From positions 248,001 through 312,000 of the forward strand of contig NZ_BDCJ01000009.1 of the NCBI RefSeq assembly GCF_001613445.1: a stretch of DNA of 64,000 nucleotides. The letters are read 5' to 3'. Shown piece after piece: positions 27,608 to 38,576 of this stretch. The notes below the pieces were generated by a model that saw only the letters and a program-made list of their open reading frames with translations, searched no databases and was not told where the DNA came from. Source of the DNA: Nocardia grenadensis NBRC 108939. Its GTDB lineage: Bacteria > Actinomycetota > Actinomycetes > Mycobacteriales > Mycobacteriaceae. The translations under genes were made by a program, and so were the position numbers. Position 1 is the first letter of the stretch; every line of letters begins with the position of its first letter.

Positions 27608-27790
27608 ATGAACTTCGACGTCGTGCTGCCGGGGCCGATCATATTCCGGACCTCCACCCCTGGTCACATTCGCTCGACTTGAACGGTTTCCGGCGTATCC
27701 TCACGACCCTGGACGAATCGGGCTTCCATGCCGTGCCGGTCTCCGAGCATTGGCGATGCCGCAGTTCGAGGTACCCGGGCTCGGGGATGC
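27608..27790 (+). pseudogene. N-terminal stub of an F420-dependent LLM-class oxidoreductase
   Basis: ATG 27608 follows an AAAGGACTGG site and reads MNFDVVLPG. After a frame change it continues PDLHPWSHSLDLNGFRRIL, then TTLDESGFHAVPVSEH, and after another change LAMPQFEVPGLGD. That is the first 60 residues or so of a luciferase-like, F420-dependent enzyme. Nothing of the remaining 250 or more residues is present before the convergent SDR gene ends at 27844. Dead fragment. Confidence 0.65.
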
Positions 27791-27843
27791 CGACACCTCG
27801 GTACTCGATAGTGCGTGGGGCGGCAGAAGGCAGGTTGCCGTTC

Positions 27844-28791
27844 CTAGAAGACGGTGCCGACCCCGTCTTGCCAGGGGACCCGAGTGTCGAGCATGACCTT
27901 GTCCAGCGTGTTCCGTGCGACGATATGACCCTCGGTGCTCATGACGGCCGCGAAGTTCTCCCGGATCCGTTCCATGGACAACTCGCCGGGTTCGGCCTGA
28001 TGTCCCTGCCCGACCCCGACGAACACCCGCCGCATATGGTCGCCGCCGATCACGAACATCTCTCCAGAGGCCGGAACGTCCCGGTGCGCGAGGAATCCGA
28101 CGGCGGGCGCCGCGGACTCGGGGGGATAGTACTGTGCCATCCCGGCGGCGATACTGTCGCCCATCAGGCCGGTCATTCGTGCCGCCGCGGTCGGCATCAC
28201 ACAGTTGACCTTGATGTCCTTGTTCTCCGACGCGGCGCGATGGGCGAGATTACGGGTGAGTCCCCAGGTCGCGCCCTTCGCTGCGGGATAACCCGCGGAA
28301 CTTCGCATGCCCAGGAACGCGGACGACGATACATTGACGATCCGACCGTAGTCGCGGTCCCACATATGCCGCCATACCGCGCGGGTGACGAAGAAGGTAC
28401 CGCCGGCCGCGACCATGAGATCCGCCTGGTACTGCTCGTCGGTGTTCTCGTCGATCGGTCCGCGGGAGACGACAGCACCGGCGTTGTTGACCACGATATC
28501 CACCTGCCCCCAGGTATCCAACGCCTGCGCGATGATCGCCCTGCCGCTCGCACCGGTGGCAACCGTATCGAAGTTGGCTTCCGCGACACCGCCGGCGTCG
28601 ACGATCTCCCGCGCCGTCCGCGTCGCGGGCCCCTGATCGGACCCGGTGCCGTGGATGCTGCCGCCGAGGTCGTTGACCAGTACACGCGCACCGCGTGCGG
28701 CGAGGAACAGGGCATACGCGCGACCCAACCCGTGCCCCGCACCTGTTACCACCGCGACCTGTCCGTCGAACCCCATCATATTGCTGCCCAT
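27844..28791 (-). CDS. short-chain dehydrogenase/reductase, long MaoC-type group
   Basis: The protein has 315 residues. NAD(P)-loop TGAGHGLGRAYALFLAARGA with NDLGG just after is typical of the SDR group related to peroxisomal multifunctional hydroxyacyl dehydrogenases. VVNNAGAV, the serine in NVSSSAFLG and the catalytic YPAAK are all present. The C-terminal extension of about 60 residues (GELSMERIRENFAAV) is also found in that group. Start at 28791, or a few codons later (MMGFDGQVAVV). Motif copy d is 47 bases upstream. Likely an oxidation step of a hydroxyacyl or cyclic alcohol intermediate; substrate unknown. Confidence 0.88.
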   Translation of the reverse strand: MGSNMMGFDGQVAVVTGAGHGLGRAYALFLAARGARVLVNDLGGSIHGTGSDQGPATRTAREIVDAGGVAEANFDTVATGASGRAIIAQALDTWGQVDIVVNNAGAVVSRGPIDENTDEQYQADLMVAAGGTFFVTRAVWRHMWDRDYGRIVNVSSSAFLGMRSSAGYPAAKGATWGLTRNLAHRAASENKDIKVNCVMPTAAARMTGLMGDSIAAGMAQYYPPESAAPAVGFLAHRDVPASGEMFVIGGDHMRRVFVGVGQGHQAEPGELSMERIRENFAAVMSTEGHIVARNTLDKVMLDTRVPWQDGVGTVF

Positions 28792-28837
28792 GGATACCGA
28801 GAATCACCGATCGCGCCGAGAATGCGAAGCACGTCAC

Positions 28838-28851
28838 CCGCTCAGTGGAAA
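28838..28851. promoter_or_regulatory. copy d of a shared imperfect palindrome
   Basis: CCGCTCAGTGGAAA, 47 bases upstream of the SDR at 28791 and identical to copy b over 14 bases. Close enough to the start to overlap its promoter. Confidence 0.5.
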
Positions 28852-29070
28852 GTCGCCCGATGACGAGGCCAGGTGATGTTGCTCGATGCGCGGCGCCCTC
28901 GAGGTCCCGGTCAACCGAACGGGAATGTGCAACCCGCCGAGGGGAAGTGGCAGGAAGGATTGCTGGAGATTTGGATGAGATTTGGATACGAGCTGGTCGG
29001 GCCGCCCTCGGGGCTGGTGCACGAAGAGGGTGGTTCCACGCCTCGGGCGCGCAGATGTCGGGTGGCCGGG

Positions 29071-29361
29071 TCAGGCCACCGACTCGATCGCGGAGGGATG
29101 AGTGGTGAGTGGCAGAATGCTGATGGTCATATAGGGGAACAACGGAAGATTCCAGAGAATTTCGTGGAGTTCGGCGGGCGATTCGACGGCGAAGACGCTG
29201 ATATTGCTGTACTGGCCGACGATCCGCCAGATATGTCTCCACTTCCCGGCCTGCTGGAGCTCCTGTGAGTACTTCTTCTCGCGGGTGACGATATCGGTGC
29301 GGACGGCCTCATCGAGGTCGCGGGGGATGTCGACGTCCATCCGGACGTGGTAGAGGTGCAT
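29071..29361 (-). CDS. catC: muconolactone delta-isomerase
   Basis: This 96-residue protein matches CatC over its whole length: MHLYHVRMDVDIP at the start, REKKYSQELQQAGKWRHIWR, GQYSNISVFAVESPAELHEI and LPLFPYMTISILPL, then HPSAI. CatC converts muconolactone to beta-ketoadipate enol-lactone in the ortho catechol pathway and forms a ferredoxin-like decamer. It is the last gene of catABC, 11 bases after catB. No enol-lactone hydrolase gene follows, so the next step must be encoded elsewhere. Confidence 0.93.
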   Translation of the reverse strand: MHLYHVRMDVDIPRDLDEAVRTDIVTREKKYSQELQQAGKWRHIWRIVGQYSNISVFAVESPAELHEILWNLPLFPYMTISILPLTTHPSAIESVA

Positions 29362-29372
29362 ATGAATCGTTC

Positions 29373-30494
29373 CTAGTTGCGGGACCAGCGTTTGACGGCG
29401 TCCATATTCAGTTCCACCCCGAGCCCGGGGCCGGTCGGCAGATGTACCTGCCCGTCGGCGTAGCGCAGCGGTTCCTGCAGTAGCTCCTCGCTGAACAGTA
29501 GAGGGCCGAAAAGTTCGGTGCCGAAATCTATTCCGGGTTCCGAACAGGCGAAATGAATCGAGGCGGCGGTGCCGATCGGCCCCTCGATCGACGTGGCGCC
29601 GTGGCAGGCCAGCCCCGCGGCGCGGGCGACTGCGACCACCTCACGGCTGCGGCGCAGTCCGCCGCATTTGGTGGTCTTGACCGCGATCACATCGGCGGCG
29701 CGGCGGCGGGCGACTTCCAGGGCGTCGTGCGGAGTGTGCACGCTTTCGTCGGCCATCACCGGAATCGGCAGCAGTGCGTTCAGCTCCGCCAAGACCTCCA
29801 GTTGCTCACCAGGAGTTGGCTGTTCGATCAACTGGACACCGCCGTCTGCCAGCCGAGGCAGATAGCGCAAGGCAGTGAGCCGGTCCCAGCGCGCGTTCAC
29901 ATCGACCCTGACTCCGGCTTGCCCGGCGAGGGCTTCTGTTACTCGCAGCACGCGGTCGGTATCGGCGGCCGGGTCGAGGGCGCCCATTTTGAGCTTGAAG
30001 CTGAAATGCCGGCGCTTCTCGATCTTGTCCCGGGCTTCTGTGATGATCTCCTCGACCGGCGCCGAGCCCAGCGCCCAGGTGACGTCCACCGCTGTCCGGA
30101 AAGCTCCGCCCAACAGGGTGTGTACCGGTACGTCCAAGCAGCGGGCCCAGGCATCGTGCAAAGCGACGTCCACGGCGGCTTTGGCGAAGCGGGCGGCGGC
30201 CACCACCCGCTCGATGTCGGCCATGATGGCGGTGATCTCGTCTACTCGGCGCCCGAGCAGCACGGGGACCAGGTATCGCTCGACGACAGCCTGCATCGTC
30301 TCGACCGATTCACCACCCCACCACGGGCCTCCGGGCACCACGCCCTCGCCGTAGCCGGTGACGCCACCGCCGGTGGTGATCCCGACCAGCAGGATGGGTT
30401 GCGCGTCCATCGAGGTGGTGGCGAACTTGTGCGGCCGTACCAGCGGTACATCCAGGACGGTGGTCTCGACCGAGACGATCGACAGGTCTGACAT
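29373..30494 (-). CDS. catB: muconate cycloisomerase
   Basis: This 373-residue enolase-superfamily enzyme converts cis,cis-muconate to muconolactone. The MLE signature is intact: KLKMG with the catalytic lysine pair, metal ligands in VDVNARWD, LIEQPT and MADES, and the KTTKCGG strand. The N-terminal capping domain has the usual VPLVRPHKFAT. It lies between catA (30-base gap) and catC (11-base gap) on one transcript. ATG start at 30494. Cytoplasmic, manganese-dependent in known homologues. Confidence 0.94.
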   Translation of the reverse strand: MSDLSIVSVETTVLDVPLVRPHKFATTSMDAQPILLVGITTGGGVTGYGEGVVPGGPWWGGESVETMQAVVERYLVPVLLGRRVDEITAIMADIERVVAAARFAKAAVDVALHDAWARCLDVPVHTLLGGAFRTAVDVTWALGSAPVEEIITEARDKIEKRRHFSFKLKMGALDPAADTDRVLRVTEALAGQAGVRVDVNARWDRLTALRYLPRLADGGVQLIEQPTPGEQLEVLAELNALLPIPVMADESVHTPHDALEVARRRAADVIAVKTTKCGGLRRSREVVAVARAAGLACHGATSIEGPIGTAASIHFACSEPGIDFGTELFGPLLFSEELLQEPLRYADGQVHLPTGPGLGVELNMDAVKRWSRN

Positions 30495-30524
30495 CGAAAC
30501 TCTTTCCTGCGGAGGCGAAGTGGT

Positions 30525-32898
<2,374 letters not shown>

Positions 32899-32975
32899 GC
32901 TGTTCGATTCTACGGGGGAGCAGTTCGGCGGGGCGCTCGGATGGTCGATCGGCGAATATCTGGTGGACACCTCGA

Positions 32976-33533
32976 TCACGGCCTCATCAGCACCGAACTG
33001 GCCGGAAAACTGTCCGCGAAGGCATGCGGCAGCGGGGCAACGAAGACATTCTCCGTTCGAGTGCGCGCGATCTTCCAGGACCCGTCCACCCGACGGAAGG
33101 TGTTGTTGAGCCGGCTCGAGCGCAGCAGCCCGGTGCCGTCGGAGTACAGCCACGGTTGCATATGAATCCATTGACCGGCAGCCGAATCACCGTCCACCCG
33201 GATCTGCTCGGCGGTGAGGTAGTGCGCATTGAGCACCAGAGCCGAGTCGCGGCCGGGATCCCAGAACCGTTCGAAATGGGCGCGGATGGCGTCGCGCCCG
33301 ACGAGGCGGCCGAACTGGCCGTCGTAGTACTCGCCGACCCCCTCCCAGATCGCGTCCTCGGTGTAGAGCTCCATGATCAGGTCGATCCGCTGTGCGTCGT
33401 CGGTGACTCCGAACTCGGGGCAGGGGGTGTCGCACAGGAACATATATCTTGCCTGCAGCCGCCGTATCTCGGCCTCGCCTTCCAATGTGTCGATCCGGCG
33501 GGTCAACCGCTCGATGGTTTCGAAATCGGTCAT
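32976..33533 (-). CDS. iacI: SnoaL/NTF2-like protein of the IAA cluster
   Basis: This 185-residue protein has a SnoaL-type cone fold pattern: an N-terminal helix (IERLTRRIDTLEGEAEIRRL), YMFLCDT, a long DLIMELYTEDAIWEGVGEYY segment, GRDAIRAHFE and a last strand VDGSWKIARTRT. A protein of this kind, IacI, is a regular member of iac clusters. Its exact reaction there is unsettled. Start overlaps the stop of iacH (ATGA, 33530-33533), so it is co-translated. The symbol rests on gene company as much as on sequence. Confidence 0.78.
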   Translation of the reverse strand: MTDFETIERLTRRIDTLEGEAEIRRLQARYMFLCDTPCPEFGVTDDAQRIDLIMELYTEDAIWEGVGEYYDGQFGRLVGRDAIRAHFERFWDPGRDSALVLNAHYLTAEQIRVDGDSAAGQWIHMQPWLYSDGTGLLRSSRLNNTFRRVDGSWKIARTRTENVFVAPLPHAFADSFPASSVLMRP

Positions 33534-34858
33534 GACGTTCTTCCGGTCGTCGGTGCCGGCGAAGACGGCGGGGCGGACGAAGGAACCCGGCTGATGAGGA
33601 TGGTGCGGTCCTGTATCCAGGCGGCCGTGCGGAGCAGCGCGGATTCTGTTCGTGGTGGTCCGATGACCTGCACGCCGAGCGGTAGGCCCTGCGGTGTGCG
33701 CAGGCCGGGGACAGTGACGACGGGCAGCCCGAGGGCTTGCCAGGCGCGGCTGAGTACCGGGTCGCCGGTGGCCGCCAGTCCGACCGGCGCGGGGCCGGGA
33801 GCGGCGGGTCCGACCACGGCGTCGTAGCCGGCGAACATATCCAGCACCTCGCGCCGCGCGTTTTCCACAATCCGGCGCGCCTCGTCGTAATCGCTCTGGT
33901 CGGTGGCGGCTCCGGTACGCAGCAGTTCGGCCAGCGGTGCGCTCAATGCGTCGGCACGAGCGAGTTCACCGGCGCGTTCCCGGGCGGCCTCGAAGGCCAT
34001 GACCACTCGGTGCGCGGCAGTGGTGTCGGCAACGGTCTGTTCGGCGGCGAAATCGATGACGGTGGCGCCGTCCGCGCGCAGCCGCTCCCGCAGCGTCGCG
34101 ATCGCGTCGGCCATCACCGGATCCACAGCGTCCAGCGGCGCCGCGGTCCAGAAGGCCAATCGTGGCGGCCGCGGAGAAGCGGCCGATGGGTCCGGAACTC
34201 CGCGCAGTGCCGCCCACGCGCAGGCCAGGTCGCGGACCTGCGCGGCGTAGTAGCCGTGGCTGTCCAGACTGTGTGCGAGCCCGGTTATACCGGTGGTGGG
34301 CAGCAGGCCCCGCGTCATGACCAGGGCCGCGACCCCGCAGTAGGCGGCGGGCCGGGTCACCGAGGCCGCGGTCTGCGAACCGAGGGCCAGCGGTACCTGA
34401 CCGGCGGCGACTGCGGCGGCCGACCCACTCGACGAACCGCCGGGTGTATGTCGCGGTGCCGCCGGGTTGCGGGTGGGGCCGGGCGCGAAGTAGGCGAATT
34501 CGGTGGTGACGGTTTTGCCGGCGGGCAGGGCACCCGCCGACCGCCACAGTCGCACGATCTCCGCGTCCTGGGCCGCGGGTTCGCTGTCCGCACGCAGCAC
34601 CGAGCCGCACCGGGTGGGATGACCGGCGACGTCGATGATGTCCTTCACACCGAACGGAATTCCACCCAGAGCTCCATCCGGCGTGGGGAACTGCGGCCGT
34701 GGGTTGCGGGTGACCCAGGCGGCCAGTGTCTCTTCGGTGGCGGTGATCCGGTCGGCCGAACGTTCCCAGGCTGCTGCGGCGTCGGTGCGCCCGGCGGCCA
34801 TATCGTCGACCAGGTCGCGTAGCGACCACGGCGCGTAAAGGGATTCGGAAAAGGTCAT
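33530..34858 (-). CDS. iacH: amidase-signature protein of the IAA cluster
   Basis: This 442-residue amidase-signature enzyme starts at ATG 34858. The Ser-cisSer-Lys triad is visible: lysine in GVKDIIDVAG, the serine-rich loop TPGGSSSGSAAAVAAG and the downstream serine in AASVTRPAAYCG. IacH in characterised IAA degraders is an amidase-like protein; a ring-opening or amide-hydrolysis role has been proposed but is not firmly shown. Stop and start overlap with iacI downstream and with an 82-residue gene upstream, giving a tightly coupled operon. Confidence 0.82.
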   Translation of the reverse strand: MTFSESLYAPWSLRDLVDDMAAGRTDAAAAWERSADRITATEETLAAWVTRNPRPQFPTPDGALGGIPFGVKDIIDVAGHPTRCGSVLRADSEPAAQDAEIVRLWRSAGALPAGKTVTTEFAYFAPGPTRNPAAPRHTPGGSSSGSAAAVAAGQVPLALGSQTAASVTRPAAYCGVAALVMTRGLLPTTGITGLAHSLDSHGYYAAQVRDLACAWAALRGVPDPSAASPRPPRLAFWTAAPLDAVDPVMADAIATLRERLRADGATVIDFAAEQTVADTTAAHRVVMAFEAARERAGELARADALSAPLAELLRTGAATDQSDYDEARRIVENARREVLDMFAGYDAVVGPAAPGPAPVGLAATGDPVLSRAWQALGLPVVTVPGLRTPQGLPLGVQVIGPPRTESALLRTAAWIQDRTILISRVPSSAPPSSPAPTTGRTS

Positions 34859-35103
34859 GATTCGATCCACTTCGCCTCGGCCGACCAGTAATCCATACCG
34901 CTCGCACTCACCGCGTGCCGCCAATCGGAGATGCGGCGCAGGCCGGGTTCGGCCAGTGCGGTGATCCGGTCGGCGGCGTCCGGGCCGTCCTCCGCGACCT
35001 GCCAGTGCACCCAGTTCAGCTCGTGCCCGTCGGCATCGTGCAGGAACAGATCGACATGGCGCCAGCCGTAGCCGTGCGTGTCGTTGTAACACATGAGCGT
35101 CAT
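34855..35103 (-). CDS. 82-residue protein of unknown function between iacG and iacH
   Basis: Start ATG 35103 overlaps the stop of iacG (ATGA, 35100-35103) and its stop overlaps the iacH start (ATGA, 34855-34858). It therefore looks translationally coupled on both sides. The protein (MTLMCYNDTHGYGWRHVDLF, then LNWVHWQVAEDGPDAADRIT) is soluble and rich in H, W, Y and D. There is no signal or membrane segment. I recognise no family and recall no such gene in the standard iacABCDEFGHI set. It could be an accessory subunit of an iac enzyme. An alternative start at 35124 would overlap iacG by 25 bases. Confidence 0.7.
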   Translation of the reverse strand: MTLMCYNDTHGYGWRHVDLFLHDADGHELNWVHWQVAEDGPDAADRITALAEPGLRRISDWRHAVSASGMDYWSAEAKWIES

Positions 35104-35657
35104 GCGGTGGTCCGTGTCGTCCATCCGGTGGTCTCCTGCTCGGGGTGCGATCGATGGTCGAGGCCGATGCTGTGGAAGCGCCGCTGGAAGTAGACGAGTG
35201 CCCCGGTGTTCTCCCGGACATCGACGCGCTGCACGCTCACCAGGAAGATCGAGTGCGAACCCTGGGTATGGTCGCTGATGATTCGGCCGACTACCCGTGC
35301 CGCCGCGGTCCGCAGCATCGGGATGTCCTCGGTGTCGTGATCCCAGACGGGCCATTCGAACCGTTCGGACATCGGGATTGCGGTGGCACCGGCGAAATGC
35401 CCGGCCAGTTCCTCGTCGCATGAACTCAGGATGTTCACGCAGAGCCGCTGGTTGCGACGGAAGATCGCGTGGGTGTAACTGGACTGATTGACGCACACGA
35501 TCATCGTGGGCGGGGTGTCGGTCACCGAGCACACAGCGCTGACCGTGATGCCTGCGCGACCACTCGGTCCGTTGGTGGTGACGACGTTGACTGCGGCCGA
35601 AAGATTCGACATCGCAGCCCGGAAGTCACGCTGCTCGGCGGTCAATTGCTTGGTCAT
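35100..35657 (-). CDS. iacG: flavin reductase of the IAA cluster
   Basis: This 185-residue protein is an HpaC/FRP-type NAD(P)H:flavin reductase: RDFRAAMSNLSAAVNVVTTN at the start, AGITVSAVCSVTDTPPTMIV, NQSSYTHAIFRRNQRLCVNI, a GHFAG motif and histidine near the end in GSHSIFLVSVQ. It would supply reduced flavin to the acyl-CoA-dehydrogenase-type monooxygenase IacA, as in two-component monooxygenases. It begins a coupled run iacG, unknown gene, iacH, iacI on the minus strand, 66 bases after the kinase gene. Confidence 0.87.
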   Translation of the reverse strand: MTKQLTAEQRDFRAAMSNLSAAVNVVTTNGPSGRAGITVSAVCSVTDTPPTMIVCVNQSSYTHAIFRRNQRLCVNILSSCDEELAGHFAGATAIPMSERFEWPVWDHDTEDIPMLRTAAARVVGRIISDHTQGSHSIFLVSVQRVDVRENTGALVYFQRRFHSIGLDHRSHPEQETTGWTTRTTA

Positions 35658-35723
35658 GGCATCGACGCTACGAGTGATCTACGCCTCGAGGTATCGAGAT
35701 TTCCTCCGGGTGCGCTGAAGGTT

Positions 35724-37217
35724 TTACTTATTCGCCGTGGGTGCCGGCAAGGTGAAACCGAAGACCGATCCGCCGCCGTCGGCCGCGCGGCACCAGATAC
35801 TTCCGTGCTGCCGGGTGATGATCCGATAACTCAAGGCCAGCCCGATACCGCTGCCGTGTGATTTCGAGGTGAACGAATCCAGGAACGGATCCCGCGGCAC
35901 CCCGCGGCCGTAATCGCGGACGGTGAAACATCCTCCGTCGTCGCGACGCGTGGTGGTGAGCACGATGCGCCGCGAGCGGGGTGGGCACTGAGCCATCTCG
36001 TCGATGGCGTTGAAACACAGGTTGACGATGACCTGGCCGGTGAGCACCCGCTCGCAGCGTATTCTCACCGGGTCATCGGAAAGCTCCAGTTCGACCCGGA
36101 CACCGGCCTCATCCGCCCGTAACCGCACGAAATACAAGCACTCGGCTACGATCTCGTTCAGATCGGCCACCTGCTCGACCTGTTCCAGATGGCCGACGAA
36201 CGCCCGCAGGGTGGAGACGATGGTCGCGGCGCGGTCGATCTGTTTGCGGGCCGCTTCCACACCGACGGTGACCCGGCGGTCGAGCCCCTCTCCGGCGGGC
36301 AGATGTGAGCGGATTCCCGCGATGTAGTTGCCGGCGGCTGCCAGCGGCTGGCCCAATTCGTGGGCTATTGCCATCGCCATATCGCCCATGGCGTTGTACC
36401 GGGCCAGATAGTTCTCCCGCTGTAGTTCGAGCCCCCGTTTCTCTTCGTCGCGGACCCGGTCGGAGACGTCGTGTACCAGCATGAGGTAGGCCGTCACACC
36501 GGCTTCGTCCAACCGTTCCAGGCTGCCGTCGAGCCAGGAGGTGGAACCGTCCGCCCGGTCGATCTCCAGGCGCACCGAAGCGACCGGGTCGGCGTCCGCG
36601 GCCACCGCCTCCCATTCGGTGCGCCGGCCGTCACGGTGCAGGTGGGCATACTGCGTGAGCTGCGGTCCGGCCGGCAGCTCGACGGCCGGGTCCAGCCCGA
36701 GCCGGGTGAGCGCGGTATCGGTGGCGAAGCGGATCTCACCGGCTTCGTCGAGGACGAACGCCATGGTGGACGTGTGCCGGGCCAGGGCTTCCACATAGGT
36801 CGTGGTCAGCCGCAGGGCGCGCTCGGTGCGTTGTTCGCGTTCGATATCGCGGAACTGCACCATCACCGCGGGTCCCTGAGCGAGCTCGATCCGGGTGGCC
36901 ACCGAGTCTGTCGGGATGATCCGCCCCGATTTGGACCGGTAATGCCATTCGATCCGGCTGGTGCCGTGCTCGACCGCATCCTGGAGCCAGGCCCGGCCGA
37001 TCACACGGTCGTACTGCTGGGCGGAACTGCTCATATCGTGGGCTTTCAACGGTCGGATCTCGGCGAGATCGAAACCGAGCATCGCGCAGGCTGCCGGGTT
37101 GGCCCACAGGATGTTCTTGGTGGCGGCGTCGTGCACCAGGACACACACCTCGGTGGTGTTCATCATCGTGACGAAATCCGAGACAACCAGTTCCGGGGCT
37201 TGCGGATCGACGGACAT
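35724..37217 (-). CDS. soluble PAS-domain sensor histidine kinase
   Basis: The protein has 497 residues and no membrane segment. Two PAS domains (about 15-125 and 135-255; LVHDAATKNILWANPAACAM and FVLDEAGEIRFATDT) lead into a kinase core. Phosphoacceptor histidine is in MAIAHELGQPL (about residue 285); ATP-binding boxes N (VNLCFNAIDEM), G1 (VRDYGRGVP) and G2 (GSGIGLALSY) are intact. A cytosolic PAS kinase suggests sensing of an internal ligand, plausibly IAA. Divergent from iacA with a 175-base regulatory gap, and paired with the response regulator at 32278. Confidence 0.9.
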   Translation of the reverse strand: MSVDPQAPELVVSDFVTMMNTTEVCVLVHDAATKNILWANPAACAMLGFDLAEIRPLKAHDMSSSAQQYDRVIGRAWLQDAVEHGTSRIEWHYRSKSGRIIPTDSVATRIELAQGPAVMVQFRDIEREQRTERALRLTTTYVEALARHTSTMAFVLDEAGEIRFATDTALTRLGLDPAVELPAGPQLTQYAHLHRDGRRTEWEAVAADADPVASVRLEIDRADGSTSWLDGSLERLDEAGVTAYLMLVHDVSDRVRDEEKRGLELQRENYLARYNAMGDMAMAIAHELGQPLAAAGNYIAGIRSHLPAGEGLDRRVTVGVEAARKQIDRAATIVSTLRAFVGHLEQVEQVADLNEIVAECLYFVRLRADEAGVRVELELSDDPVRIRCERVLTGQVIVNLCFNAIDEMAQCPPRSRRIVLTTTRRDDGGCFTVRDYGRGVPRDPFLDSFTSKSHGSGIGLALSYRIITRQHGSIWCRAADGGGSVFGFTLPAPTANK

Positions 37218-37392
37218 CGCGCCAGCGTAGCCTTTCCGAACTGCGGGTTTCCGATCGTCCGGGGTCGACTGAAGGTTTCCCCTACAAGGGTGGTGGTTCC
37301 CACCCGCCCGCGCGCGGGCTTTACCGATGTTCGTGTGACCGCGATCTCCCTACCGTCGAAGGACAGCCCATCGACGACAGGAGCAGGTGATC
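37218..37392. promoter_or_regulatory. divergent regulatory region between the kinase gene and iacA
   Basis: The 175-base gap contains an imperfect palindrome CCCCTACAAGGG (37279-37290) and an inverted repeat GGGTGG/CCACCC (37288-37305). Either could bind the FixJ-type regulator. A short sequence CTGAAGGTTT lies at 37269-37278, and the same ten bases recur upstream of iacG near 35715. A clear AGGAG ribosome site (37379-37383) sets the iacA start. Binding roles are inferred. Confidence 0.4.
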
Positions 37393-38547
37393 GTGACCAC
37401 CTCGCAAGCCACGGTCCGGTCCGCGACCGGCGCGACGGATCTCGACGACGTCCTCGTCGAGCTCGCCGCGCGGCGGCAGGAGTTCGGCGAGCAGAAGTAC
37501 GTGCCGCGGGATTTCGTCGCGCGGCTCAAAGAAGTGGGCGTCTACCGCGCCGCGACCCCGCGGCGCTTCGGCGGGGAACCCCTGGCGCCCGCCGAGTTCC
37601 TGCGCATCGTCGAACGTATCTCCGTCGTCGACGGTTCCACCGGATGGGTGGCCAGTTTCGGTTCGGCGCTGGTATATCTGGCGGCGCTGCCGCTGGATAC
37701 CCAGGCGGCCCTGTACGCCGACGGCCCCGATGTGGTGTTCGCCGGTGGGCTCTTCCCGATCCAGCCGGCGCCCGCGGCCGACGGCGGTTTTCGGGTCGAC
37801 GGACGGTGGAAGTTCGCCAGCGGGTGCATGGGCGCCGACGTCCTGGGTGTCGGGATCCCCGGCGACGCGGACACCGACGGTAAGCCCCGCACCGCTGTAC
37901 TGCGCCCCGACCAGGTGGAGATCGTCCAGGACTGGGATGTGGTCGGTATGCGGGGCACCGGCTCGTTCGACCTGGTGGTACGCGATGTCGTGGTACCGCC
38001 CGAGTGGATCTTCGTCCGCGGTGGCGAACCCACCGTCGACGAACCGCTGTACCGGTACCCGACCATCGCCTACGCCGCCCAGGTGCTGGCAGTGGTCGGC
38101 GCGGGGGTCGCGCGGGCCGCCCTCGACCACGCCGTCGAGATCGGCGCGGGCCGGGCCGGTATCACCGGCGCCCCCAAGCTCGCCGATCGCCCGTACTACC
38201 GCGCCACAGTGGCCCAGGCCGAAGCCGACCTGCGCTCCGCCCGCGCCTACTTCTACGAGGTCACCGAGGAGGTATGGGAGACGGTGCTGCGCGGTGATCC
38301 CGCCACCGCCGAGCAGAACGCCCATCTGCGGCTCGCGGCGAGTCATATCGCCGCCACTGCCGCCTCGGTGGTGAACCGCCTCGTGGCGATCTCCGGTACC
38401 GCCGCCATCTTCCACGGCCACCCACTCCAGCAGTGGGCCGGCGATGCGCTGGTGCCACAGCAGCACGCCTTTCTGGGGCCGGGCCTGGTCGACGCGGCCG
38501 GCGCCGTTCTGATGGGGCAGCCCGCCACTGTGCCCGGATTCCACTGA
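37393..38547 (+). CDS. iacA: acyl-CoA-dehydrogenase-type flavin monooxygenase, first IAA oxidation step
   Basis: GTG 37393 is chosen because AGGAG sits 9 bases upstream; GTG 37387 is only 3 bases from it. The 384-residue protein has the helical N-domain (FVARLKEVGVYRAATPRRFG), the middle beta domain (GRWKFASGCMGADVLGVG, GMRGTGSFDLVV) and C-terminal helices of the acyl-CoA-dehydrogenase-like hydroxylases (HsaA/HpaH type). The C-terminal TAAIFHGHPLQQWAGD fits that group. With reduced flavin from IacG it would hydroxylate IAA at C2. First gene of iacABCDEF. Confidence 0.9.
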   Translation: MTTSQATVRSATGATDLDDVLVELAARRQEFGEQKYVPRDFVARLKEVGVYRAATPRRFGGEPLAPAEFLRIVERISVVDGSTGWVASFGSALVYLAALPLDTQAALYADGPDVVFAGGLFPIQPAPAADGGFRVDGRWKFASGCMGADVLGVGIPGDADTDGKPRTAVLRPDQVEIVQDWDVVGMRGTGSFDLVVRDVVVPPEWIFVRGGEPTVDEPLYRYPTIAYAAQVLAVVGAGVARAALDHAVEIGAGRAGITGAPKLADRPYYRATVAQAEADLRSARAYFYEVTEEVWETVLRGDPATAEQNAHLRLAASHIAATAASVVNRLVAISGTAAIFHGHPLQQWAGDALVPQQHAFLGPGLVDAAGAVLMGQPATVPGFH

Positions 38548-38576
38548 CCGACAGCCTTTCTACGACAGGACTCCCC

